From the NCBI RefSeq assembly GCF_009928685.1, contig NZ_WWEO01000037.1:61670-125669 (forward strand): a stretch of DNA of 64,000 nucleotides. The letters are read 5' to 3'. The notes below the pieces were generated by a model that saw only the letters and a program-made list of their open reading frames with translations, made no database searches and was not told the DNA's origin. This DNA comes from Mucilaginibacter agri. Its GTDB lineage: Bacteria > Bacteroidota > Bacteroidia > Sphingobacteriales > Sphingobacteriaceae. Positions 26,674 through 36,444 of this stretch are shown piece by piece. Both the position numbers and the translations under genes were made by a program. Position 1 is the first letter of the stretch; each line of letters opens with the position of its first letter.

Positions 26674-28002
26674 ATGAAATTTAAATTTACAAAGTCTGCG
26701 TTAGTTCTGGGCTTAATAGGTGCATCCGCATCTGCTTTTGCTCAGCAAACTATGTCAGATACGACGAAAAGATTTGATAAAAAGCAATTTCGAACTTGGT
26801 CAATCGGTGTGAATGGTGGTATGTTAACGCACTATACACCCTTTAATAATAATGCAAATGGTGATTTTCAAACGCCGCAAGAAAGATGGGGATACGGTGG
26901 ATATATCAAAAAACAAATCCTGCCAGGCTTTGGTATTCAGGCAGATTTCCTCGCCGGCAAACTTAAAGGGTTCCGGTACAATGGATTGCCATCAGGAACA
27001 CAAGCGCAGGATAACAGCCATTTCAAAACGCATATAGAATGGTCTGGTTCGGTAAGTGCCAATTTTACAATTGCCAATTTAAGCCTGAATCAAAAACGGA
27101 ATTTTCTATCGCCGTACTTGACTGCGGGTGCCGGTTACATGTCCTATAACGCACAAACGTTCAACACGCCGGGCGGAGAGAATTTGGGCTACCAGCGCAA
27201 CTGGTTTGTTCCTGTTGGTGCCGGATTTAAAATAGGCCTGTCGAAAGGCGTAAATCTGGACTTGGGGTACACGGTGAGTTTTATGAAGACTAATCAGTTT
27301 GATGGCGTGGCAAGCGCGATGAATGATCGCTTTACTTATGCACACGCGGGTGTGGAAATTGCCTTGGGTAAAAGGAAATCATCGCAATTACAAAATTACA
27401 GTGCTATTGCAGCCCTACGCGAAGCAAATGCAGCTGAAAGTATGGAGTTGCGTAACAAATTGGCCATTGCAGAACAGCAACGTATAGCCGATGAACAGCA
27501 ATATACCAAAGATATGTCTGATGAAGATATGGACGGCGTAGCGAATAAATTCGACAAATGTCCCGGAACCACGGCTGGTACCGCAGTTGATGGATCTGGT
27601 TGCCCGCTAAAAGTTCCTGCGCCGATTGAGAAAGTAAGGGTTATTGTCACTGATGCCGACCGTAAAGTTGTTAATGAAGCGATTAAAGACCTCGAATTTG
27701 ATTTAGGCAAATCTACCATCCGCGAAAAGTCATATCCAACCCTAAACCGGGTCGCAGCCCTGTTGGTTGAGAAGAATTTTAGTTTGAAGTTGGCCGGACA
27801 TACCGATAACACAGGATCAGCAGCTTTAAATTTAAGTCTTTCAAAAGATCGCGCAGAGGCGATTAAAGCTTACCTGGTAGCCCAAGGTGCCAATGCATCG
27901 AGAATTGAAGCCACAGGTTACGGACAAACCCAGCCAATCGCTTCCAACAAAACAGCAGCAGGCCGACAAAAAAACAGACGAGTTGAGTTCTCATTATTTT
28001 AA
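26674..28002 (+). CDS. OmpA-family outer-membrane protein
   Basis: A 442-residue exported protein. Residues 1-23 are a Sec signal peptide (cut near AFA-QQ). Residues 35-230 form an outer-membrane barrel (aromatic ends, alternating hydrophobic strands). About 285-300 contain a short Ca-binding thrombospondin-type repeat ('DMDGVANKFDKCPGT'). Residues 325-442 are the OmpA/MotB peptidoglycan-binding domain with 'LAGHTDNTGSAALNLSLSKDRA' around 375-395. It anchors the outer membrane to the wall. A second barrel gene follows 17 bases later in the same direction. Confidence 0.9.
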   Translation: MKFKFTKSALVLGLIGASASAFAQQTMSDTTKRFDKKQFRTWSIGVNGGMLTHYTPFNNNANGDFQTPQERWGYGGYIKKQILPGFGIQADFLAGKLKGFRYNGLPSGTQAQDNSHFKTHIEWSGSVSANFTIANLSLNQKRNFLSPYLTAGAGYMSYNAQTFNTPGGENLGYQRNWFVPVGAGFKIGLSKGVNLDLGYTVSFMKTNQFDGVASAMNDRFTYAHAGVEIALGKRKSSQLQNYSAIAALREANAAESMELRNKLAIAEQQRIADEQQYTKDMSDEDMDGVANKFDKCPGTTAGTAVDGSGCPLKVPAPIEKVRVIVTDADRKVVNEAIKDLEFDLGKSTIREKSYPTLNRVAALLVEKNFSLKLAGHTDNTGSAALNLSLSKDRAEAIKAYLVAQGANASRIEATGYGQTQPIASNKTAAGRQKNRRVEFSLF

Positions 28003-28019
28003 GCTTTAATCAAATAATC

Positions 28020-28601
28020 ATGAAAAAATATTTAATCTTTTCTTTTCTTGCGCTGTTCGCGACAAGTTCTGCCGTTCGGGCGCAAATTCAGCAAGGCAAT
28101 GTTTTGGTAGGCGGTAATTTCGCAAACCTTAGTCTCGGACTGGATAACGCTAAGGTCATCAGTATTGATCTGACACCAAAGGCAGCTTGGTTTGTAAAAG
28201 ACAACGTTGCCATTGGTGGTTACATTAATCTGGGAATTCAATCTGCACATAACAGCAGCACAACAACCAATTATGGTATTGGCGGCTTAGGCCGCTATTA
28301 TACAGGTAAGGACGTCGAAATATTACGCCACGGCAGAATTTTCGGTGAAGCAACGGTGGGTGTCGGCGGGATTAATGTGAGCGATGGTGGAGGTCACACG
28401 AATGGCCTGGATTTTAGTTTTGGTCCCGGGTTTGCCTACTTTGTTACCCCCAGCATTGGGTTAGAGACGTTGCTAAAATATAATGGAGTAGGTGGTTTCG
28501 GCGATGCCGGCTATCAAAGTACTTTCGGCTTATCTTTTGGGCTACAAGTTTACCTGCCAGGTAGAAATACTGCCCGAAAAGTAAAAAGCGATATGAAATA
28601 G
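28020..28601 (+). CDS. outer-membrane beta-barrel protein
   Basis: A 193-residue exported protein with a signal peptide (1-21, cut after VRA) and glycine- and aromatic-rich alternating strands ('GLGRYYTGKDVEILRHGRIFGEATVGVGG'-like pattern, ending 'FGLSFGLQVYLP'), as in the small Bacteroidota barrel (OMP_b-brl) family. Only 17 bases separate it from the OmpA-like gene, so they are one transcript that ends at the hairpin after 28625. The specific role is not known. Confidence 0.8.
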   Translation: MKKYLIFSFLALFATSSAVRAQIQQGNVLVGGNFANLSLGLDNAKVISIDLTPKAAWFVKDNVAIGGYINLGIQSAHNSSTTTNYGIGGLGRYYTGKDVEILRHGRIFGEATVGVGGINVSDGGGHTNGLDFSFGPGFAYFVTPSIGLETLLKYNGVGGFGDAGYQSTFGLSFGLQVYLPGRNTARKVKSDMK

Positions 28602-28624
28602 AATTGCTTGAATATAGAAGTGAA

Positions 28625-28656
28625 ATAGGTAGCCACAAAAGGGCTGCCTATTTTTC
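28625..28656 (+). terminator. Rho-independent terminator of the barrel operon
   Basis: ATAGGTAGCC pairs with GGCTGCCTAT (one G-U pair), 6-7 base loop, followed by TTTTTC. Confidence 0.85.
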
Positions 28657-29187
28657 ATATACAATAGAATTACAGATCTCAATATCATTATCTAATCAAT
28701 ATAAAGTGGCATTTTTATGGAAAAGAAATATCCAATTGCCGGGATGTTGTTTCCAACATTAAAAATGTAAGAATAGCAAAAAATAGAAGGCTGAGGATCT
28801 GGAAGCCCATTTAAATATATCATGCAATGCTTATAGTAAGATCGAATCTTGCTGGTCGAAATTAACTTTAGAACGGTTGTGGCAAATAGCTGATATTTGA
28901 ATGTTAATATAAGTGAACTTTTTTAGGAAGCCTGAAGCTTTAGATTCCCACGCGACAGACTCTGTTATCATTGGCCTGTATTAATGAAGACCGGTATCAT
29001 TGTTCTCCTGAATCATAACTATAGCCTGTAAATTTATAGTCGAATATTTGTTTGGCTATTTTAACTCAAAGCGATGCGAAAAGTATTTCCAATTTTTCAA
29101 CGGCTGTCAGCCTAATTGTTGTTTAGAAAATCCAGTATTATATAATATCTGATCTCTAGGTAGATAGATTAACCGATATCACAAGCT
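28657..29187. other. 530-base gap without a gene
   Basis: AT-rich sequence between the barrel operon terminator and the DUF72 gene stop. No frame, repeat or motif worth naming was seen. Confidence 0.45.
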
Positions 29188-29919
29188 TTATATTTTTAAG
29201 TAGCTTTTTAAAAGATTTAAATTGTTCAGAGCGTCGCCTGCGGTATTATTAAAATAACAATATACATTCTTGTTTTCCTGCAACCAATCCTGAATATATG
29301 TTGCATATTCATAAAGTAAATCTTCCGAATAACTTCCTTTGTAGTTGCCCTCAGGTCCGTGAAAGCGAAGGTAAATTAATTCGTCGGAGGTCACTTCCAG
29401 TGGTGATGGCGCTTTGGGCATGTCCTGAATGACCATAGCAACTTGAAAACTGTTTAGTAACTCGTACACCTTATCGTTATACCAGGAGTTGTGGCGAAAC
29501 TCAACTGCCACGGTCCAATCGCTGGTACTTAATAATTGCAATAGCTCTTCCAGCTGCCCGAGCGCACCAATTTGTACGCTAGGTGGAAATTGTACTAAAA
29601 GGCAGCCTCTTTTTTCGGCGGAGATATTAATAACATGCAAAAACCTGATTACGTCCTCAGCTTTAAAAATGAGGTTTTTTTGATGCGTGATTTCTTTCCA
29701 AAGCTTAAAGGTAAAGCGAAAATCCAAGGGAACATCGGCAGCCCATTTGCTGACGGTTTTGGCCATCGGTAATTGATAAAAAGAATTGTTGACTTCGAGG
29801 CTGTTTAAATGGTGGGCATAATAGGCAAGGCGTGATTTCTCCGCGTGCTCCTTAGGAAAATCCCTTTTCGGCATCGGGATCTTGATTCCACTTGTACCGC
29901 CGTAAAATTGTCCAGGCAT
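29188..29919 (-). CDS. DUF72 (YecE) family protein
   Basis: A 243-residue cytoplasmic protein with the family blocks 'FYGGTSGIKIPMPKRDFP' at the start, 'YYAHHLNSLEVNNSFYQLP', 'FTFKLWKEITHQKNL' and 'CLLVQFPPSV', then 'VYCYFNNTAGDALNN' near the end. DUF72 has a TIM-barrel fold and no settled function. It starts 22 bases after the Rieske oxidoreductase stop on the same strand, so they form an operon. Confidence 0.9.
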   Translation of the reverse strand: MPGQFYGGTSGIKIPMPKRDFPKEHAEKSRLAYYAHHLNSLEVNNSFYQLPMAKTVSKWAADVPLDFRFTFKLWKEITHQKNLIFKAEDVIRFLHVINISAEKRGCLLVQFPPSVQIGALGQLEELLQLLSTSDWTVAVEFRHNSWYNDKVYELLNSFQVAMVIQDMPKAPSPLEVTSDELIYLRFHGPEGNYKGSYSEDLLYEYATYIQDWLQENKNVYCYFNNTAGDALNNLNLLKSYLKI

Positions 29920-29941
29920 ATCAGGGCTTTTTTAACGTTAA

Positions 29942-31480
29942 CTAGTGCTGCGGATTTGTATTTTCGATCTTCGCTAGACTGCGTGTTGCAGGACCGGTTA
30001 ACACTTTCCCGTCTATGTCGAACCGCGCGCCATGGCAGGGGCAATCCCAACTCTTCTCTTCGTTATTCCAACCTACCACGCAGCCGGCATGGGTACATAC
30101 CGGGCTTAAGGCGTGGATCGTTCCTGCATCATCACGATAAGCAGCAATTTTTTTTCCATCCACCTCGACTACCTTTCCAGTACCGGGCTTTAACCGTTTC
30201 AGCGAATCGCTTTCATGTATACCAAACCGGTCAGCTATGAAATGATAAGCCACATCAGCATTCTCTTTCACTAGTTCACTGAAACTATCGATCGGTTTAA
30301 CGCGTGATGGACGAAACAAATCCGCATACTCATTTTCTAAACCCAACACCGCGTCACTCAGAATCTTCCCGGATATGCTGCCGAGCATCATACCGTTACC
30401 ATTGTAACCGGTTGCACAGTAAATGCCTTGTTTCGCCATCGGCATTTGTCCGATATAAGGCAAGCCATCCACCGGTACATAGTACTGCGAAGACCATTGA
30501 TATTTGATTGAAGAAACATTGTAATATTTCCGGATGTAATTCTCCAGGCCGGCAAACGCTTTGGCAGGGTCTTCATGCCCGGTCTTATGATCGAGTCCGC
30601 CAACCAATAGTAATCGTTCACCGTCTACTACATGTGACCGCACGTAATGATAGGGCTCCTGACAGTCATAGATTAAGGCATTCGGATATTTGCCGCTCTT
30701 GAGTTTTACCGCTATCACATAGCTACGATACGGCGCGCATTCAAAATTGAAAAGATTAAGGTTCGGCGGCATATGGGTTGCGTAAATCACTGCTCGCGCC
30801 CGGATATCACCGGCCGAATGAATGCCAGAGTTGGTTTCGATCGTTGTAATTATTGTATTTTCCCGGATGACCCCGCCAGCCGCTACGAAGGCTTTTTGTA
30901 AACCATGCAAATAGTTGATTGGGTGGAACTGGGCTTGACCATCCCAGATTAGTGCCTTTTTAAACGGGACTGGCGTAGGAACTTCGTCGGTGTAATTAAC
31001 AGCTACGCCTACCTTAACGGCGCCGTGGTAAATTTCTTCCAGCTGCTTAGCTTCATCGTCATTCTCTGCATAAAGAAAGCCAGGCTTCGTTTCATAATCG
31101 CACGCAATCCCATACCTGTTAATATACCCCTTAATGAGGCCGAGTCCTTCAGCGATAGCGTCAGCAAATAACTGCGCGCCTTTCGCTCCAAACGCACTTT
31201 CCGCTTCGGTAAACGTGGTATCGGCAAATGTATTGATATGGGCGCTGGTTCCACTTGTTGAACCGAAGCCCAAAGTATGTGCTTCCGCAATCACCACCTT
31301 TTTGCCTGCCTCTTGCAGCAATAAGGCTGTGGTAAGTCCGGTAATACCACCTCCAACCACCACTGCATCATAAATAGTGCTTGACTCAACGTTGGATGAA
31401 GACATGTCTACCGTAGGAGACTGCCAGGGGCTTTGCAAAGCTCCATCACGGGCAATAGGTTGATCCGATTTTGTTACCAT
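29942..31480 (-). CDS. FAD-dependent oxidoreductase with C-terminal Rieske domain
   Basis: A 512-residue protein. Residues 35-400 are a DAO-type FAD oxidoreductase ('YDAVVVGGGITGLTTALLLQ', 'GSTSGTSAHINTF', and 'GIYCATGYNGNGMMLG' for FAD binding). Residues 430-505 are a Rieske [2Fe-2S] domain with cluster ligands in 'CTHAGC' and 'CPCHGARF'. Such fusions feed electrons between flavin and iron-sulphur cluster; the substrate is unknown. No signal peptide, so probably cytoplasmic. It is divergent from the large dehydrogenase operon starting at 31587, with about 105 bases between starts. Confidence 0.92.
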   Translation of the reverse strand: MVTKSDQPIARDGALQSPWQSPTVDMSSSNVESSTIYDAVVVGGGITGLTTALLLQEAGKKVVIAEAHTLGFGSTSGTSAHINTFADTTFTEAESAFGAKGAQLFADAIAEGLGLIKGYINRYGIACDYETKPGFLYAENDDEAKQLEEIYHGAVKVGVAVNYTDEVPTPVPFKKALIWDGQAQFHPINYLHGLQKAFVAAGGVIRENTIITTIETNSGIHSAGDIRARAVIYATHMPPNLNLFNFECAPYRSYVIAVKLKSGKYPNALIYDCQEPYHYVRSHVVDGERLLLVGGLDHKTGHEDPAKAFAGLENYIRKYYNVSSIKYQWSSQYYVPVDGLPYIGQMPMAKQGIYCATGYNGNGMMLGSISGKILSDAVLGLENEYADLFRPSRVKPIDSFSELVKENADVAYHFIADRFGIHESDSLKRLKPGTGKVVEVDGKKIAAYRDDAGTIHALSPVCTHAGCVVGWNNEEKSWDCPCHGARFDIDGKVLTGPATRSLAKIENTNPQH

Positions 31481-31586
31481 AGACCTACTACAACTGGCAG
31501 AGCCTGTGTGTTTGAAAACTTCTCATATATTATTAAACAAAAAAATTTACTACAGGTTAAATATAGACATCAAAATATGTGAACCT

Positions 31587-32798
31587 ATGAAAGCAGCAGT
31601 ATTCCATAAACCCGGCGACATCCGTTACGACACCGTAGAAGATCCGCGTCTGGAGCAAGACAACGACGTGATCCTTAAAGTAACCTCCACGGCTATTTGT
31701 GGTTCCGATTTGCACATCCTGAGCGGAGGCGTTCCGCAAACCCATCCTATGGTAATGGGCCACGAATTTATGGGGATTGTAGAGGAGGTGGGTAAAGGTG
31801 TCACCAAACTAAAAAAAGGCGACCGCGTGGTAGTGCCATTCCCGATCTCCTGCGGCCACTGCTTTTTTTGCCAGCATGATGCCTCACCGGCATGTGAAAA
31901 CTCCAACTACAAGCATTATGGTCCAAACGGAGATATGGCCGATCAAAAAGGAGCCGCGCTTTTTGGCTACACCGATCTGTACGGTGGCTATTCGGGAGGG
32001 CAGGCAGAATATGTGCGGGTACCGTACGCAGATATCAGCCCACGCATTGTTCCGGAAAACATGACGGATGAACAGGTAATATTCCTGACCGATATCTTTC
32101 CGACAGGCTGGTCCGCAATTGACTGGGCTCAACTGAAAGGCGGCGAGGTTGTTGCCATTTTTGGTTCCGGTCCTGTAGGGCTAATGGCTCAGAAAGCAGC
32201 CTGGATCAATGGTGCCAGCCGTGTAATCGCGATCGATCCGTTGAACTATCGTTTGGACAAAGCCAGGGCAGTAAACAAAGTGGATACATTGAACCCGCAC
32301 GATGTGGACGTTGTGGAGGCTATCCGCGAAATGACCGGCGGCCGGGGTGCAGATGTCTGTGTAGACGCCGTAGGTTTTGAACCCGAACGCAATTTGCTCG
32401 ATAAGGCAAAAGCATTGGTGAATTTTGAAGTCGGCAGTATGAAAGTGCTGGACATGGCATTCAAAGCCGTCCGTCGCATGGGAACAGTCTCAATTATGGG
32501 TGTTTATGGTTCTCCCTTCGATAACTTCCCGCTACATCGCATATTTGACAAAGGCATCACGTTGAAAATGGGCCAGGCGCCGGTACTCAATTATATCGAT
32601 CATCTCATCGAACTGGTTAAAACCGAAAAAGTAGTACTGGACGATATCATTACTCATACGCTGCCTTTAAGCGAGGTAACGCATGGTTACGAAATCTTTG
32701 ACAAGAAGGAAGAAGATTGCGTGAAGGTGGTCCTTAAACCTTGGGAGCAGCAGAAGCCAACAAAAAACGAAGATGATCCGATCAAAATTAAAAACTAA
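31587..32798 (+). CDS. zinc-dependent alcohol dehydrogenase, formaldehyde dehydrogenase-like
   Basis: A 403-residue medium-chain dehydrogenase. Catalytic zinc ligands lie in 'AICGSDLHIL' and 'MGHEFMGIVEEVGKG', structural zinc in 'CGHCFFCQHD--PAC', and the NAD site in 'VAIFGSGPVGLMA' (around 190-202). The layout, with its insertion near 110-135, resembles the glutathione-independent formaldehyde dehydrogenase-like group. ATG 31587 is chosen over an upstream frame start because MKAAVFHKPGD is the typical family start. First gene of an eight-gene run read in the same direction with gaps of -1 to about 40 bases. Confidence 0.9.
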   Translation: MKAAVFHKPGDIRYDTVEDPRLEQDNDVILKVTSTAICGSDLHILSGGVPQTHPMVMGHEFMGIVEEVGKGVTKLKKGDRVVVPFPISCGHCFFCQHDASPACENSNYKHYGPNGDMADQKGAALFGYTDLYGGYSGGQAEYVRVPYADISPRIVPENMTDEQVIFLTDIFPTGWSAIDWAQLKGGEVVAIFGSGPVGLMAQKAAWINGASRVIAIDPLNYRLDKARAVNKVDTLNPHDVDVVEAIREMTGGRGADVCVDAVGFEPERNLLDKAKALVNFEVGSMKVLDMAFKAVRRMGTVSIMGVYGSPFDNFPLHRIFDKGITLKMGQAPVLNYIDHLIELVKTEKVVLDDIITHTLPLSEVTHGYEIFDKKEEDCVKVVLKPWEQQKPTKNEDDPIKIKN

Positions 32799-32813
32799 GC
32801 AAAAACTTCTGCT

Positions 32814-33620
32814 ATGGAAAACCAACAAAAAACAGCCCTGATCACTGGTGGCACCAGCGGGATTGGCAAAGAACTGGCTAAGCTTTTCGCCAAAGATCAA
32901 TATAATCTGATCATTGTCGCCCGCAACGTGGGCGAACTGGATAGCACTAAGAATGAACTACAGACTTCATGTATACAGGTTACAACCATTGCAAAAGATC
33001 TTTCTGATCTGGAGCAGGTAAAAGCGCTCTGTACCGAGATTACAACACCGGTTGACGTATTGGTTAACGATGCCGGACAAGGCGTATATGGCTTATTCAA
33101 AGATAACGACCTGGAGCGCGAACTCGATATCGTGAAATTGAATATTAGTGCTACCGTTATTCTTACCAAGCATTTTTTGAAAGAAATGATCGCCCGCGGC
33201 GAAGGTAAAATTCTGAATCTCGGATCCGTAGCCGGTAAACTACCAGGCCCATGGCAGGCGGTTTATCATGCGACCAAGGCATTTGTATTGTCCTTTACCA
33301 CCGCGGTGCGCGAGGAAGTAAAAGACAGCGGCGTAACCCTAACGGCTTTAATGCCGGGCGTTACAGATACCGATTTCTTTAACAAAGCCGACATGAACGA
33401 AAGCAAAGCGGTGCAGGATCAGGAAGCCATGGCCGATCCGGGTGATGTAGCCCAGGCAGGCTACAATGCATTAATGGCAGGTGAAGATCGCGTGATTGCA
33501 GGTTTTAAAAATAAAATTCAGGTTAATGCTGCCAACTTTATGCCGGATAGCGCTGTGGCGCACCAGCTGTATGAGCAGCAAAAACCCGTAGGACAGGAAC
33601 AGCAAAATCAAAATAACTAA
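32814..33620 (+). CDS. SDR family oxidoreductase (DltE/COG0300 type)
   Basis: A 268-residue short-chain dehydrogenase with cofactor motif 'TGGTSGIGKEL' (10-20), 'VNDAGQG' (the usual NNAG replaced by NDAG), catalytic Ser near 'LGSVAG', and the 'YHATK' active site (about 149-153). No signal peptide. Substrate unknown. 15 bases separate it from the upstream alcohol dehydrogenase and 10 from the next gene, so it is part of the same operon. The C-terminal tail is Gln/Asn-rich. Confidence 0.9.
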   Translation: MENQQKTALITGGTSGIGKELAKLFAKDQYNLIIVARNVGELDSTKNELQTSCIQVTTIAKDLSDLEQVKALCTEITTPVDVLVNDAGQGVYGLFKDNDLERELDIVKLNISATVILTKHFLKEMIARGEGKILNLGSVAGKLPGPWQAVYHATKAFVLSFTTAVREEVKDSGVTLTALMPGVTDTDFFNKADMNESKAVQDQEAMADPGDVAQAGYNALMAGEDRVIAGFKNKIQVNAANFMPDSAVAHQLYEQQKPVGQEQQNQNN

Positions 33621-33630
33621 TCATCTACCA

Positions 33631-34743
33631 ATGGAAACTACAACAGTTGTATTCAATAAAATTATCACCCGGGGCTACGGCGCGTCCGGCGCCCTGATTG
33701 GCGGCGAGACTTTGAAGCCAATGGATTTCGAACGGGATGCACCCCAGGCTGACGAACTTTTAATTGAAGTGCTCTACTGTGGGGTCTGCCATTCTGATGT
33801 GCACCAGGTAGAAAACGATTGGAAAAATACCATCTATCCCTGCGTGCCCGGCCATGAAGTGATCGGTCGTGTTACCTACGCTGGCGAAGCCGTTACCAAA
33901 TTTAAGGTAGGGGACGTTGTGGGAGTGGGCTGTATGGTAGACAGCTGCAAAACGTGCTCCGCTTGCCAGGAAGGGGAAGAGCAGTTCTGCGAGCATCCGC
34001 ATGGACCAACCATGACCTATAATGGCTATTTTATTGCTGATGGCAGCGGCTACAACACCTTTGGTGGCTATTCAAATAATCTGGTCGTTAAAGAAGACTT
34101 TGTTTTGCGCATTCCGGTCGGCCTGGATATCAGGAAAGCTGCACCGATCCTTTGCGCCGGCATAACGACTTACTCGCCATTAAACCACTGGGGGGTAAAA
34201 GCGGGTGATAAAGTAGCTATTGTGGGCATCGGCGGCCTGGGACACATGGGGGTAATGATTGCCAAAGCGATGGGCGCGGAAGTAACGGCTATTACTACTA
34301 AAGAAGAGAAAAGGGAATTAGCCAAAGAACTTGGCGCCGATAGCGTAATCGTATCGGATAATGAAGAGGAAATGAAGCGGTATGAAAAATACTTTAACTT
34401 CATTTTAGTGACCATTCCTGACCCTTTTGATATCACGCCTTACATCAGCCTCATCCACCGGAGGGGTTCCTTAGTAACCGTAGGATTACTGGCACCTTAT
34501 GAAAAACCGTTAAACAACATGGAAATCGCCAGCCAAGCCCGCAGCGTTGGCGGCTCTTTAATAGGCGGGATTGCTGAGACACAGGAAGTATTGGATTTCT
34601 GTGCGGAGCATAACATCCTGCCGCAGGTCGAATTGATCGATATTCCGGAGATTAACGAAGCCTACGAAAAAGTGAAGGACGAGGATGTTCGCTTCCGCTA
34701 TGTGATCGACATGGCTTCCATCAATAATCAAACCGCAAAATAA
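33631..34743 (+). CDS. NAD(P)-dependent alcohol dehydrogenase, CAD/YahK-like
   Basis: A 370-residue zinc dehydrogenase. Catalytic zinc ligands: Cys in 'YCGVCHSDVHQV', His in 'PGHEVIGRV', and a late Cys in 'PILCAGITTYSPL'. Structural zinc Cys in 'DSCKTCSACQEGEEQFC'. Cofactor motif 'VAIVGIGGLGHMGVMIA'. This is the pattern of cinnamyl/aryl alcohol dehydrogenases that reduce many aldehydes with NADPH. Its TAA overlaps the ATG of the next SDR (TAATG at 34741-34745), so translation is coupled. Confidence 0.92.
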   Translation: METTTVVFNKIITRGYGASGALIGGETLKPMDFERDAPQADELLIEVLYCGVCHSDVHQVENDWKNTIYPCVPGHEVIGRVTYAGEAVTKFKVGDVVGVGCMVDSCKTCSACQEGEEQFCEHPHGPTMTYNGYFIADGSGYNTFGGYSNNLVVKEDFVLRIPVGLDIRKAAPILCAGITTYSPLNHWGVKAGDKVAIVGIGGLGHMGVMIAKAMGAEVTAITTKEEKRELAKELGADSVIVSDNEEEMKRYEKYFNFILVTIPDPFDITPYISLIHRRGSLVTVGLLAPYEKPLNNMEIASQARSVGGSLIGGIAETQEVLDFCAEHNILPQVELIDIPEINEAYEKVKDEDVRFRYVIDMASINNQTAK

Positions 34744-35588
34744 TGGCAAAAACTCCAGCAAAGCAAAACCGACAGCCGGGTATTGAAGCTAAAATGGACC
34801 CCGCACCGGAATATATTAAAAGCAGCTACACTGGTTCCCAAAAGTTAGCTGGCAAGGTGGCGCTCATCACAGGAGGTGACTCCGGAATCGGGCGGGCTGT
34901 CAGCATCCATTTTGCAAGGGAAGGCGCAGATGTCGCTATTGTATATCTTAACGAAGACGTCGATGCAAAAGAAACACGGCGTCTGGTTGAAGCAGAAGGT
35001 CAGAAATGCCTGCTGTTGAAAGGCGATGTAAAAAAAGCAGCCTTCTGCAAAAAGGCAGTGGCAGCTACAGTTAGTCAACTCGGAAGATTAAATATCCTGG
35101 TAAATAATGCTGGGATGCAATTCCCGCAAAAGGATCCAAAGTCGATCGATGAAAAGCAATTGGAAGATACGTTTCGTACCAACATCTTCGCTTACTTTCA
35201 TTTTGCGAATGAAGCGTTGGAATACCTGGCTGAGGGTGATTGCATCATTAATACAACTTCCGTCACCGCGTACCGGTCATCGCCCAACCTGATCGATTAT
35301 TCTTCGACTAAAGGCGCCATCACCAGTTTCACCCGCTCGCTGGCTACTAATCTGACCGATAAAAAGATCCGGGTGAATGCGGTTGCCCCCGGCCCGGTCT
35401 GGACGCCGCTGATCGTTGCCACATTTGATAAGGAAAAGATTAAAACCTTTGGAAGCGAAACGGCTATGAAACGTGCCGGTCAACCTTCAGAACTGGGACC
35501 GGCCTACGTCTTCCTTGCATCAAACGATGCGTCGTTTATCACGGGGCAGGTCATCCACGTTAACGGCGGCGAGGTGGTTAATGGTTAA
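34743..35588 (+). CDS. SDR family oxidoreductase, general stress protein 39-like
   Basis: A 281-residue SDR with the N-terminal arm typical of the GS39/YghA group ('QPGIEAKMDPAPEYIKSSY'), cofactor motif 'TGGDSGIGRAV', 'NNAGMQ', and 'YSSTK' active site. Bacillus homologues are general-stress proteins. Starts inside the stop codon of the preceding dehydrogenase. Likely NADP- or NAD-dependent aldehyde or ketone reductase in the cytoplasm. Confidence 0.9.
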   Translation: MAKTPAKQNRQPGIEAKMDPAPEYIKSSYTGSQKLAGKVALITGGDSGIGRAVSIHFAREGADVAIVYLNEDVDAKETRRLVEAEGQKCLLLKGDVKKAAFCKKAVAATVSQLGRLNILVNNAGMQFPQKDPKSIDEKQLEDTFRTNIFAYFHFANEALEYLAEGDCIINTTSVTAYRSSPNLIDYSSTKGAITSFTRSLATNLTDKKIRVNAVAPGPVWTPLIVATFDKEKIKTFGSETAMKRAGQPSELGPAYVFLASNDASFITGQVIHVNGGEVVNG

Positions 35589-35629
35589 TCAGAATTTAAA
35601 TAATGAACAAATAATCATCACTACTACTT

Positions 35630-36433
35630 ATGAAAAAGACCATTGTATTTATCCACGGCATGTTCCAGAACCCGGTGAGCTGGGAAGAATGGATTGCCTA
35701 TTTTACGGAAAAAGGGTATGAATGTATTGCTCCGGCCTGGCCATTGCATGAAGGCAACCCCGCAGAACTTAGAGATAATCCACCAGCAGGCTTAGGTGAT
35801 CTTCATCTACAAACGATAGTTGACCATTTGGAAAACATCGTGACCGCGCTGCCTGAAAAACCAATAGTAATTGGTCACTCGGTAGGTGGACTAATTACTC
35901 AATTGTTAACAGCAAAAGGCCTAGTTGAATTGGGTGTTCCGATTGATTCGGTTGCCCCCAATGCCATGTTAGCATTTGATTGGGGTTTTATGAAAAACAG
36001 CGCCCTTATAGCGAATCCATTTCAAGGCAATGAGCCTTTTTTAATGGATATAGATAGCTTTCACGAATCATTCTGTAATACGATGAGCATGGGCGAGACG
36101 CAAATTGCTTATAATGAAACCGCTACACATGATAGCCGGAATGTATTACGGGATTGCATGGGCGAAGCCGGACAGATTGATATAGAAATACCACACGCGC
36201 CCTTGCTTTTTATCGGCGGCGAAAACGATGAAATTATTCCGTATCAGTTGAACCGCAGAAATGCGGAAGCCTATACCGACGAGGTGAGCATCAGCGAATT
36301 TAAATCCTTTCCAAACCGCGGACATTGGACATGCGGCCAGGAGCGTTGGGAAGAAGTAGCAGCCTATATCAGCGAATGGGTAACGCAGCACAAAGTGCAC
36401 CAATACGAAACCACATCTACATCAACTTTATAA
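35630..36433 (+). CDS. alpha/beta hydrolase
   Basis: A 267-residue hydrolase. The oxyanion block is 'VFIHGMFQNP' (6-15), the nucleophile S84 sits in 'IGHSVGGL', a likely Asp/Glu in 'GENDEIIP' (about 203-210) and the His in 'NRGHWT' (about 228). This is the complete catalytic triad of an esterase/lipase-like protein. No signal peptide, so cytoplasmic. It sits 41 bases after the SDR and 11 bases before the DUF4142 gene in the same direction. Substrate unknown. Confidence 0.9.
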   Translation: MKKTIVFIHGMFQNPVSWEEWIAYFTEKGYECIAPAWPLHEGNPAELRDNPPAGLGDLHLQTIVDHLENIVTALPEKPIVIGHSVGGLITQLLTAKGLVELGVPIDSVAPNAMLAFDWGFMKNSALIANPFQGNEPFLMDIDSFHESFCNTMSMGETQIAYNETATHDSRNVLRDCMGEAGQIDIEIPHAPLLFIGGENDEIIPYQLNRRNAEAYTDEVSISEFKSFPNRGHWTCGQERWEEVAAYISEWVTQHKVHQYETTSTSTL

Positions 36434-36444
36434 AAACAATCAAA

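Noticed and set aside
29845..30240. 131-codon plus-strand frame over the Rieske and DUF72 genes
   Set aside because: Lies antisense to two clear genes, Arg/Ser-rich; a shadow.
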